Shown here: in pieces, positions 22,260 to 31,556 of the stretch
Layout: each line of letters starts with the position of its first letter
How positions within the stretch are numbered: the stretch's first letter is position 1
DNA from: Forficula auricularia
Taxonomy: Eukaryota > Arthropoda > Insecta > Dermaptera > Forficulidae
Length of the DNA: 64,000 nt
Direction: 5' to 3'
Assembly: GCA_024734495.1 (NCBI GenBank)
Contig: JALMQS010000187.1
Coordinates: 7,985,055 to 8,049,054, forward strand
Notes under the pieces: generated by a model
Told to the model about the DNA's origin: nothing
Seen by the model: only the letters and a program-made list of their open reading frames with translations
The model's database searches: none
Program-made: the position numbers and the translations under genes

Positions 22260-24600
22260 TTTTTTGTGAAAATAAAAATGATATTTCAAATATATTTTCG
22301 GTTTCGGGTAAAAGGTTGTTTCTCTTAATATCTCAAAGATTTTTAGCAAAATTCGTGACATCAACCAAATTCCACCTTTTTCGATCCGAAAAATTATTTA
22401 ATGGACTTGAATTTTCAGACTAAATTTTATCAACTGCAATAACTTTTTAATTATTCATCGTAGAGCTTTGACTATTATGGACATTCGTTTATAATTTAAT
22501 TTACTTTAAAAAAAGGCCATTATAGAAAGTTGTGTATTTCAAAGGGTTAGGCAAAAATGATGAAATATATGTTTCATTTCAAATTTGATCTCTTATAAAA
22601 GCAAAAGTACGTCACTACAAAAAAGTTACATAAAACAATTTTTAGGGATTTAAATGTGCCACAAAAAATCTTATATAATTAATTTTTCTACGACCAATAA
22701 TTTAGAAGATAGATGAAGATTTTAAATTTATATACAGGAATTATTTTGGTGAAAATAAAAGTAGTTTTTCAAAAATATTCACTTTTTCTGGTAAAGGGTT
22801 GTTTCCTTTAATATCGCAAATATTTTTAGCGAAATCCGTGAAATCACCAGAATTCCATTTTTATTCCCTCTGACAGTCATGACGAGAGCCTTGCGTCGCA
22901 GAGCCTCTAGATAAAACAGACAAAAGTACTATATAAATATATATAAATGAAAAAAAAATTCGATCTTATTTATTGATTTCATCTATCTTAAGGATCACAA
23001 TATCATTCTGATATGAAAAATAGCATTTTAATTAAGAATTTTGTATTTTAAATGAAATTTTTCTGAACAGATTCAGTTTCTCGTCTCAGGCAGCAAGTCG
23101 ACTAAAAATGTACAAAAGTTTTATTTTTTTTTCTCATTAGATATTTATCTAAATCTATTGAAATTTCATATCTGTATGTTATTTTCATTTATCCTTCATA
23201 TCAAAAAATTATTATTAGAAAATTTGCATTTTAAAGGGTAGTTTATTTGAAGTTCAATTTGAAAAAACCCTAATAATTCGGTTATTTTTTTTTAAATATG
23301 AAATAAATAGATATTATAAAACAATCAATTATTAATAATTTAATACAATTTTGAACGAAATCAATTCAGTACTTTTTGAGAAAATCGTTAAAAACCCCGA
23401 AAACCTAAAAATGAAAGGCCATTTTAGAGAGCACTTGAAAATTTACTTCCATGTCACAAGTCAATGTTTCGTTTCATATGACTTTTAACAAAATTTGCTT
23501 TTTAAAAAACGGCCTTTCATGGACGGTTTTCGGGGCTTTTGACGATTTTCTCAAGAAGTACTGATTAGATTTTATTCAAAATTAAATTAAATTATTAATA
23601 ATTAATTGATTTATAATATCTATTAATTTCAAATTTTAAAAAAAAATTTCAACTGAGTTATTAGCGTTTTTTTAAATTGGACTTCAAATAAACTACCCTT
23701 TTAAATGCAAATCTTCTAACAATAATTTTTTGATATAAAAGATAATTGAAAATAATACACAGATATTAAAATTCAATAGATTTTGATAAATATCTAGTGA
23801 GAAAAAAATAAAACATTTCTAGTCGAACTGCCGAGAAAATGAATCTTTTCATAAAATTTCATTTAAAATACAAAATTGTTAATTAAAATGCTATTTTCTT
23901 ATATTAGAATGATACTGTGAGCCTTAATATAGATGAAATCAACAAAATAAGATCGAATTCTTTTTCATTTATAATACTTTTGGTTTGTTTTATCGAGAGG
24001 CTCTGCGATGCAAACCTCTCGCCATGGAGTCTATCAGAGGGAAGTGGAATTCGGTTGATGTCACGGATTTCGCTAAAAAAATTTGTGGTATTAAAAAAAA
24101 ACCCCTTTATCAGAAAAAGAGAATATTTAAAAAAATTATTTTTTTTTTAACCAAAAAAAATTGGTCAATATAAATTTTTTTGTAGTACGTTTAAATCTCC
24201 AAAAATTGTTTCATATAACTTTTTTTACAGGTGACTTACTTTTGCTTGTATAAGAGATCAAATTTGAAATGAAACATATATTTCACCATTCTTGCCTAAC
24301 CATTTGAAATACACAACTTTGTATAATGACCTTTGTCAAAGTAAATTCAATTATAAACAAAAATGTCAAAGCTCTACGATGAATAATTAAAAAATTATTG
24401 CAGTTGATAAAATTTAGTCTGAAAATTCAAGCCCAATGATTTGATCTAATAATTTTTCGAATCGAAAAAAGGGAAAATTGTTTGATGTCACGGATTTCGC
24501 TAAAAATCTTTGGGATATTAAAGGAAACCACCATTTGCCCGAAACCAAAAATATATTCAAATCATTTTTATTTTGACAAAAAAAATTCATTAATATAAAT
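22260..24600. repeat. large foldback element, arms ~1.2 kb
   Basis: The left arm (about 22260-23480) and right arm (about 23490-24590) are inverted copies meeting near 23485. Paired landmarks include CATCGTAGAGCTTTGAC (22457) with GTCAAAGCTCTACGATG (24367), GTTGTGTATTTCAAAGGGTT (22530) with its inverse at about 24300, and AGAGCCTCTAGATAAAACA (22900) with TTTATCGAGAGGCTCT (23988). The inner ~550 bp of each arm belongs to the same family as the 3.2-4.9 kb foldback. No transposase is visible. Frames of 62-77 codons at 23917-24173 are arm shadows. Confidence 0.7.
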
Positions 24601-24626
24601 TGAAAAACCTCGTCTATGCTCTAAAG

Positions 24627-24987
24627 CAGGGGTGGGCAACTTCTTTTATCCACGGGCCAATTTCAATTTTCATATCACGACGCGGGCCTGCACAGAATGG
24701 TTTAACAAAAATTCATTATTTCAAAAATAATTTTAATTTTGTTATAAATGAGATGGCATTTGTATACATATCATAAATAAATAGTCGCTTTCCTTGTAGT
24801 GATAAATTCAATTAATTTAAATATGATAACATAACAACTGAGAAGGAAAAATCATTCAACCGTTGTTCATCATTTAGTTCTTCAAATTCGTTAAGCTTGT
24901 TTTTAATATTTAAGAAGCTCACGCGGGCCGGATTTAACATTGTAATGGGCCGGATTAGGCCCGCGGGCCGGCAGTTGCCCACCCCTG
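24627..24987. mobile_element. hAT-type MITE
   Basis: The termini CAGGGGTGGGCAACT (24627) and AGTTGCCCACCCCTG (ending 24987) are inverted. GC-rich subterminal motifs CGGGCC / GGGCCGG repeat at both ends (24653-24690 and 24921-24972). CAGGGGTG...CACCCCTG ends of this kind are typical of hAT MITEs. The 8-bp flanks do not match, so the target duplication has decayed. The 100-codon minus frame at 24903-25205 is a shadow. Confidence 0.7.
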
Positions 24988-26441
24988 ACGGTCAATCTTT
25001 TGACCAAAATGATTAAGTCAAGCATGCTTGACGGTCTAGGAACCCATTTGATGCTTGAGTCAATCATTGACCATGATTGATAGAAAGTTTGATTTAAGCA
25101 AATGATAGAAGAGGCGCATGACCGTCCAGAAGGCTTTTGATCAATCTTTCCCTCAATCAAGCACTCGGTAGCAACCAAGAAGGACTCTCCGCTAGTTTCC
25201 AACACTGAAATCTAATCAAAACTTACTAAGAATGAGTTGTGATCAATTTAGTTTGATTGAGGATATGATTTAGTTATTGATTGAAGCGCTAGACATTGAT
25301 TCAATGACTCAATCTTTTGATCAAAATGATTGACTGTCTAGGGCCTACTTTAGAATCAACTGATGTGTTCCCCACACGACTTTTACATTCTCCCTTGTTT
25401 GAAATGATCGCGACCCTCCTAAATTACACCCTCTTCCTTTATTTCAATTGGATTAATGTTTATACACGACTAATATCTCATGACACTTGATAAGTACACC
25501 AATTTAAAAAAAAAATTGTTAGTGCCGTTTTTGAGAAAATCAAAAAAAAATGTAAATGTCCACTTCCGATTTTCCGATTTCAACCAAAAGCTTGCTGTAC
25601 TCCTTCTAGACTATATCGAGCTTAAGTTTCGAATTTCGTAGTTCTGAGACTTATGGTTGCGAAACGCAGGGGGGTACATACGTACATACGTACTGACCAA
25701 TGGATTTTTGGTCTCTTTTTGGCCTATGGGGGACCACAATTTTTATGTCCTAAATCCGGTTTTCAACTATTAAGGGCTTTCTTCCACCTAGAAGTTACAA
25801 AATGAAATTAACTTTTTTCATCTCTGAGATAAAAGCTCTCAAAGAGTCAGGACCTTGGCATGCGATCGCAATACTTAACATTAGTATATTCTATAGAATA
25901 TAAATGTGAAAGTAAAAAATCCAAGTTTCTATCTCCAATAGGTAGAAGGAGAAATAATGATAAAACGGAATGAAAACGTGATTTTAAACGTTTTTCTTGT
26001 TTTACCTTTTTGAGAACGTGATTTTTTAAAATGAAACCATGTACGTCTATTTTTTGAGTTTTTAGCTGTTCTCTAGCTTTTTATATTATTTTCACATGAA
26101 CGTAACAATAAATATCATACAATTTTTAATTCGGAAAATATCTACACTTGTGATCTAAAATTAATAGAAAAATATTATGTCCAAAAAAAAAAAAAAAAAA
26201 AGACAGATACCCAGTATAAGATAAAATGAGAACGGAGAATCAGATTAAGCAGAATGACAAAAGAAAGTTCAAAATTCTGCAAGTAATTCAATTTATACTA
26301 CGCTAGAAAAAAATAACTGATGGTGATAATCATATGTTATGTTATGAAGACAAATGGGTTTTCCATATTTTCGAGTTTATTATATGAAAGGGAAAATATT
26401 TCCTAATCCATTAAGACATAATTTGTGGAGGGGTTGCCTAC
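24988..26441. other. no gene recognised
   Basis: AT-rich sequence. A TCAAGCATGCTTGA palindrome lies at 25018-25031, and ACATACGTACATACGTAC at 25677-25694. A 19-20 base poly-A run lies at about 26182-26201. Confidence 0.45.
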
Positions 26442-26595
26442 CTTTGAATTGATCAGCCGTGGTGTCTCCGCCTCCACCACCGCTGCCACCGCCGCCGCCT
26501 CCAACGCCTCGCATTAAATCGTTAAGATAATGTTCGAGACTTCGCATGCTGTCCAAAGGACCAGTTGTTCCATTTGCGTTGCCCATGGTCCGTTC
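26442..26595 (-). CDS. putative host-gene exon, Gly-rich, possible start exon
   Basis: This is the best candidate for a real host exon. On the minus strand a pyrimidine-rich acceptor (TTGTTGTTTCAG, 26596-26607) precedes the exon, and a donor (AAAG then GTAGGC, 26436-26441) follows it. An ATG at 26586 opens 48 codons plus one base: it begins MGNANGTTGP, continues DSMRSLEHYLNDLMRG, then has a Gly-rich linker (GGGGGGSGGGGG), and ends DTTADQFK. The reading is GC-rich with balanced codons, unlike the AT-rich surroundings. The frame is also open upstream to the acceptor (ERT), so the ATG need not be the start. If MGNANG is the N-terminus, it fits an N-myristoylation signal. I do not recognise the gene. 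No neighbouring exon is visible, so the introns must be long. Confidence 0.55.
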
Positions 26596-26809
26596 CTGAA
26601 ACAACAATTTAGAAATTATTTTTATTTAAATTAAAAAAAAATTATAACTAAAGGTGAAAATTAATAATAAATATTAAAGACTCTAGCTAAAAGTTTTTTG
26701 AAGTGAAAACTTCGTCAGCGGTCGTAAAGGGAAAATTTTATGAAATGAGATGAAAAGAGAGGGAACATAGAGTTAAGAAACGAGAGAAAGTGAGATAGAA
26801 CGATTTTTC

Positions 26810-27480
26810 ATGGAAAATGCTGGATATCTATAAATCTAAGAGTTTTATCAAAAAAGTGGTCCAAGTAAACGTCAATAGAATTTCCTAGAGAATGAGATAG
26901 GAATCAAGTTTCTAGAATGAGTGGTTTTCATTTTATGAAAAATTGCTATTTTTTGCCAAAGTGGCAGTTTTTCAAAACTTCAACCTCATTATAGCATGGA
27001 TTACCATTTATCCAATTAAGATGAAACTTTGTTTAAATTGTAGAAAATTTAATCTAATTTAAAAATGTATAAAGTGGTCTTTGACGAAAACGTGTCCTTA
27101 AAAGTGCGAGTTTTGGGGTGATCCGGGGGGGGGGGGGGGGGGGGGGCTGCCGAGGTCGAAAACTTGTATTTTGCATTTGAGCCCGAACGGTTGGTCGGAA
27201 AAAACCTAACTAATAAATAAACTTGTTTGAAATTTTATGAACTTTCATTTTCAATAGGAAGGTTATTTATGAAAAGTTGATAGTTTTCGAGTTATAAGAA
27301 AAAACCGCAAAAAAAAAATGGAAATTTTCACCTTTTTTTTGCATTTTCTACAATGTTGCGTCACGAAATTTTGGGTGGAGACCTCAGATTTGGATTCAGC
27401 GCCCCCAAAAATATATATATGCAAAAAATCAGAACTACCCCAAAACTTTCCCTCATAGGGGTCCATTTGAGCACAATTTG
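26810..27480. repeat. dispersed repeat with relative at 60.15-60.8 kb
   Basis: Shared blocks include CATGGAAAATGC, ATATCTATAAATCTAA, GAGAATGAGATAGGAATCAA and TTTTTCAAAACTTCAACCTC. The 60-kb copy carries the front part twice. Superfamily unknown. It contains the poly-G run at 27124-27146. Confidence 0.6.
27124..27146. repeat. poly-G run, more than 20 bases
   Basis: An uninterrupted G run within the dispersed repeat. Its length in the assembly may be unreliable. Confidence 0.9.
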
Positions 27481-28039
27481 ACTGGACTATTGTATAACAA
27501 ATACACTGAGAATGAATTTTATTTCAAGAAATGAAAATATTTAAATTATTATTTAAAATTTTATTTATTAAAAGTATTTTTTATTGAGTACGTTATTCTA
27601 GTATGTTTTTTATTTAGTTTTTTTTTTGAATATTTTCAAAAAACTTTGAAAGGACAGAAAGTTTACAAAAGAGGTTGATTATGATAAACAGTGAAAAAAT
27701 CAATTTTTCTAAAAAGTTATTCCCAATAATAAGCGAATTCCTAATACATATTATGTTAAATATAAATTTCATTAAGAAAATAAGATAAGCAGTGCAAAAA
27801 GCATTACCTATGTAATGGAAACGACATTAGAAAAGATAGCGAAAAATCGTATTTGCGTATATGTTTAAAAATTTACCATGGTCTTTAATTTGATCCGAAG
27901 CCTAAAAGTTACAGAATACTTCAGTCTATTCTGCAGCTTTTAAATTAAGTTAAAAAGTGGAGGTAAAGTAAAAACTGCTGGCGGCTGCCCCCCTAGGAAA
28001 ACTTCCTAATTACGCCGATGATCAACTTGTTTATCCACT
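27481..28039. other. no recognised feature
   Basis: AT-rich sequence without recognisable coding or repeats. The last ~60 bases include CTGCCCCCCTAGG before the retrotransposon fragment. Confidence 0.4.
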
Positions 28040-28850
28040 TATACCATATTCTTCTAGAGACTGGAACTCGCTCTACCCGTCGGTCTTCCCAGCTAGATAT
28101 AACCTTCAGTATTTCAAGACCGGCATCCACAAATACACAGGGTGGGGCATAAAGATCTACCACATTTTGAAGAGGAAAAATAATGAAAAAATGTAACTAT
28201 AAAAAACTGAATATATTTTTGAAAAGAACATAAAACAATTTTTTTTAATGTGTTTTAAACATATCAAACAAAAAAAAGGGGGGGGGGCAAAAATGTAAAT
28301 TATACCCCTTTCGACCAAACTAAATCAAATTTTGTATACATATTCTGTGGACCCCCAGAAGACTAGAAATGCAAAAACCAACCACCCAAAATAGGGATGA
28401 GGGTCAAAAATGAAAATTCTAGCCCAAAATATGGTTGAGTTGAGAGAATTTTCATTTCTCCCCCCCCCCCCTATTTTGGGCGGTTAGTTTTTGCATTTCT
28501 AGTTTTCTGGGAATATTTATACAAAATTTGGTTGAGATTGGTCGAAAGGGCTAGAATTTTCATTTTTGACCCTCCCCTCCCTCCTTTTTTGTCTGATATG
28601 TTTAAAACACATTAAAAAAAATATTTTATGTTCTTTTCAAAAATATATTCAGTTTTTTTCTAGTTAATTTTTTTTCATTTTTTATACCTCTTCAAAATGT
28701 GGTAGATCTTTATGCCCCACTCTGTACTTTCAACTCCGACCCAATCTATTAAATCTCTTCTTCTTTTCGCGATACAAGATACAAGGATCCACCGCGTACT
28801 TCAGAGGCTGTACCTTTTTGGTTCAACTTCTTATATCAATATAAATAATA
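28040..28850 (+). pseudogene. non-LTR retrotransposon 3' end, split by a MITE
   Basis: At 28046-28137 the plus strand reads SSRDWNSLYPSVFPARYN then LQYFKTGIHKY. This is the C-terminal tail of CR1/Jockey-like reverse transcriptases, and the minus-strand element at 43.4 kb has SRNWNSLSASIFPSTYNLQ at the same place. The frame is interrupted at 28138 by a foldback MITE and the retrotransposon 3' UTR resumes at about 28726. It ends in an A-rich tail with ATAAATAATAACAAACAACA. Only the last ~30 codons survive, so it is a 5'-truncated dead copy. Confidence 0.65.
28138..28724. mobile_element. mariner-type foldback MITE, copy 1
   Basis: The ends CAGGGTGGGGCATAAAGATC (28138) and TCTTTATGCCCCACTCTG (ending 28724) are inverted. 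Complementarity continues for most of the ~590 bp: ACATTTTGAAGAGG, GAATATATTTTTGAAAAGAA and TGTGTTTTAAACATATCA each have inverse partners. The centre holds poly-G and poly-C tracts. TA follows the right end. Two related copies lie at 36434 and 39421. It inserted into the tail of a non-LTR element. Confidence 0.75.
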
Positions 28851-29442
28851 ACAAACAACAAAAAAACTAATAATTTTCAAAAAACAACAAAAAAACTAAT
28901 AATTTTCATAAATTATGAATTTTATTTTTATTTTGTAATTTAAAAATTCCATTTAAAAAATCCTAGGTAGAATCTTTCCCTGTTTATGCAACTATTAGTC
29001 ATCTTTGTTATTGATCACTCATGGCACATATAAACAGCTTAGTCAAGATCTATTATTAAATTTGATTACTATTCTTCAGACTTCAAAATCTAAATCCTAA
29101 CACTCCTAACTTTATCCGATTCTCTTATTTTTTTACCTTACTCTTAAATCTAGAAATAGAAGTCAGTTTAGACTAGGTCGGATTTTTTTTTAAACGCAAA
29201 GAAAAATAAATATATTTGCTTTTTCTATATTATTTGAAATACTTATCTGTAAGCAATAATGATTTTTTTGATTTGTAGAGTAAATTAAAATATTTTGATG
29301 ATTACAGGGTCGGTACTAGACATTTGTTAAGTGTAAATAAACAATAGTTTGGCGCCCCACTTCAGTTGGCGCGTAGTTCGCAGGATTCAAGATCCGGCCC
29401 TGAATGAATAGCTCCCTCATTATGCTAGCCTAATTTGATTAC
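28851..29442. other. no recognised feature
   Basis: AT-rich sequence with two near-identical ACAACAAAAAAACTAATAAT blocks (about 28856 and 28884), a short tandem repeat at the retrotransposon tail. Nothing else was recognised. Confidence 0.45.
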
Positions 29443-29502
29443 AGCTCAGGATTGGATGGAAGGCAGTCCAGAAATAAATAAAAGATTATTTCCAATAAAA
29501 TA

Positions 29503-30399
29503 TCGGGTGTTTTTTTTAGAGGTATAGAACTTCGAATTGAAATAAAACACAAGAAAATCGTTTTAATGTCCATCAATTTGGCATTATTGGAAGGATAATT
29601 TTATGCCATTAATGTTTAAATATGATTTCGGGCATGAGGCCGCCGCGGCTGGCTCGAATAAATCCAATTCTACAGGTCCAATTTTCAACCACTTTTTCGA
29701 GCATATGGGGCCGTATGTTGGCAATAACGCCACGAAACAAGCAAAATTGCCGCATTTGGAGTGAAGAGAATCCACATGAGACCCTTGAGACGCCATTACA
29801 TCCACAAAAACTGACTGTTTGGTGTGCTCTATGGGCTGGTGGAGTCATTGGGCCATACTTCTTCCGAAATAATGCTGGAGAGTCAGTTACCGTTAATGGA
29901 GACCAGTATAGAGCCATGATAACCGACTATTTTGTTCCCGAATTGGATGGCATGAATGTGGATGAGTTGTGGTTCCAACAAGACGGCGCTACATGCCACA
30001 CAGCGCACGTCACATTCGATGAGCGCATAATTTCGCGGAATGGACCTGTCAATTGGCCACCAAGATCGTGTGATTTGACACCATTGGATTATTTTCTTTG
30101 GGGATATGTGAAGTCGCTCGTCTACGCCAACAAACCAGAAACGTTAGGGGACTTGGAAGCCAACATTCGTGGCGTTATTGCCAACATACGGCCCCATATG
30201 CTCGAAAAAGTGGTTGAAAATTGGACCTGTAGAATTGGATTTATTCGAGCCAGCCGCGGCGACCACATGCCCGAAATCATATTTAAACATTAATGGCATA
30301 AAATTATCCTTCCAATAAAGCCAAATTGATGGACATTAAAACGATTTTCTTGTGTTTTATTTCAATTCGAAGTTCTATACCTCTAAAAAAAACACCCGA
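29503..30399 (+). mobile_element. mariner element rearranged into a foldback, 234-bp TIRs
   Basis: TA duplications (29501-29502 and 30400-30401) flank an 897-bp element starting TCGGGTGTTTTTTTT and ending in the inverse. The inverted repeats are 234 bp (29503-29736 and 30166-30399), with about three mismatches. That is far longer than the ~30 bp usual for mariners. The repeats include the last ~40 codons of the transposase, so the 3' end of the gene has been copied, inverted, onto the 5' end in place of the N-terminal half. The element is non-autonomous but keeps both ends. Confidence 0.9.
29737..30293 (+). pseudogene. mariner transposase, C-terminal half
   Basis: This is the DDE transposase of a mariner-like element, which would bind the TIRs and cut and rejoin at TA. 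The frame is open from 29622, but only the part from about 29737 (QNCRIWSEENPHE, then LTVWCALWAGGVIGPYFF) is original sense-strand gene. Upstream codons are an antisense copy of the gene's own 3' end. The second catalytic Asp is in QQDGATCHTA and the third in LTPLDYFLWG, spaced 34 residues apart (DD34D, counted). The N-terminal helix-turn-helix DNA-binding domain and the first Asp are missing. No frameshift breaks the retained part, suggesting a fairly young copy. Confidence 0.85.
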
Positions 30400-30608
30400 T
30401 ACTATTTACCATATTGGAAATGTTTTTTCTCTGAAACCGACGTTTAGGAGGATCTTCCCTTTTGAACCCTGCAAAAGGAGGGAAGATCCTCCAAAACATC
30501 GGGTTCAAAATATTATTTTTAATGGGAAAACATTTCCAATAAATACTCTTTTAATGAAAATAGGCTCTTATTTATTTCTGGGCTTCCTTCCATCCATTTC
30601 CTGAGCTA

Positions 30609-31040
30609 TAAATAGATTATCAGTCCGTCTCCAAAGAAAAATTTCTAACTTAATTTAATTACTATTTGTTCTTAAAATACTACATTTAAGCATTAAATCC
30701 TGACACATATCCAGAAAGAAATAAGAGGCTCCATTTTGAATTATGACTTATTAACTCATATAAATTTTCAATTTTAAAGCAAATTAAACGAAATCTTTGA
30801 AATCGTTAATTGTCCCCTAAGTTTTATCTTTTCTTTAGAGCGAAAAATAAAAAATTGTCAATCCGCGAACGAAGTACGCTGTTTTTTTTAGTGAATTGGC
30901 AATTATTAATTATTAATTTTATTAAAAACAAATTTCGTATGAATTGACTTTCTAAAATGAACATCCCATAATAAATATCTATTATTCTTATTTATTTGAT
31001 TAAAAATCTACTATTTTTTTCTTTCCTTAAAAGCAAATAA
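30609..31040. other. dispersed repeat fragment only
   Basis: 30788-30900 (AATTGTCCCCTAAGTTTTAT, CAATCCGCGAACGAAGTACG) is repeated at about 31876-31985 in the same orientation. No gene. Confidence 0.5.
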
Positions 31041-31100
31041 AAACTCCTAATTGACTGAAGATGGCCAAATAAAAATCAGGCCGAAACGTCTTATTAAAGG
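31041..31100 (+). ncRNA. hammerhead ribozyme, family C (core intact)
   Basis: CTGAAGA (31055-31061, fitting CUGANGA), one extra T, stem II GGCC (31063-31066) with GGCC (31079-31082), GAAA (31083-31086), then C-G-T-C with predicted cleavage after 31090. Stem I (TAATTGA against TTATTA) is weak and interrupted. Stem III is a loopless A-U/C-G, so dimeric action is expected. No inverted partner or surrounding element was recognised. Confidence 0.6.
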
Positions 31101-31370
31101 TGTTTTATTGAACCCAGTGATTCCATCTTTGGCTGATACCTCCTTCTTCATCTAGTACAGTTTCATCACAGCCACGAACTCTAACAAGAATCAACAGAAA
31201 TTACAAAAGAATAATTTCCTCTTTTCATTGAGAATATTTTAAAAACAATTAAAGATAAAAATGAGAAAAATAATAAATTTATTTTGATTATTTATGTCCA
31301 TCGATTAAATTAATAAGATGTTGTATGGAAATATGGAAAATAGCTTATGGAAATATTTTTTATTTTATGC

Positions 31371-31410
31371 CAACGTTTCGTCAACTTTGATGACTTCCTC
31401 AAGGCTCAAA
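31371..31410 (-). ncRNA. hammerhead, family D, left copy (C3 mutated)
   Basis: The minus strand reads TTGAGGA in place of CTGAGGA, followed by AGTCATCAAAGTTGAC and GAAACGTT. Loss of C3 and a stem II mismatch should inactivate it. Confidence 0.55.
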
Positions 31411-31463
31411 CAAATTAACTTTTTTGCATATTTGTCATTTTATAAATATGCAAAGAAGTTAAT

Positions 31464-31518
31464 TTGTTTGAGCCCTGAGGAAGTCAACAAAGTTGACGAA
31501 ACGTTGACATAAAATAAA
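31464..31518 (+). ncRNA. hammerhead ribozyme, family D, right copy (core intact)
   Basis: CTGAGGA (31475-31481), one extra A, a strong 6-bp stem II GTCAAC (31483-31488) with GTTGAC (31492-31497) closed by AAA, GAAA (31498-31501), then C-G-T-T with cleavage predicted after 31505. Stem I pairs TTTGAGCC with GACATAAA through internal mismatches. All invariant positions are present. Confidence 0.75.
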
Positions 31519-31556
31519 AAATATTTTCATAAGCTATTGTCCTTATTTCCCTACAA

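Larger units (their letters stand above)
29443..30608. repeat. outer inverted-repeat element interrupted by a mariner foldback
   Basis: AGCTCAGGATTGGATGGAAG followed by CCAGAAATAAATAA (29443-29480) is mirrored by TTATTTCTGGGCTTCC and CCATTTCCTGAGCT (30570-30608), and TATTTCCAATAAAAT (29488-29502) by TTTCCAATAAATA at about 30534. The mariner foldback sits inside near the left arm. The remainder has an internal hairpin, AGGAGGATCTTCCC / GGGAAGATCCTCC (30446-30493). Confidence 0.55.
31320..31556. mobile_element. inverted pair of hammerhead modules, family D
   Basis: Arms of about 110 bp are inverted around 31437. Both carry AAATATTTTTTATTTTATG (or its inverse), the ribozyme, and GCTCAAACAAATTAACTT. 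The right arm extends to TTCCCTACAACAAC. A third, unpaired copy lies at 63577-63700 on the minus strand. The layout is the same as the 19.5-kb pair and again fits Penelope-type inverted terminal repeats. Confidence 0.7.

Noticed and set aside
24903..25205. 100-codon minus frame overlapping the hAT MITE end
   Set aside because: It runs through the GC-rich MITE terminus, where stops are rare, and has no family resemblance.
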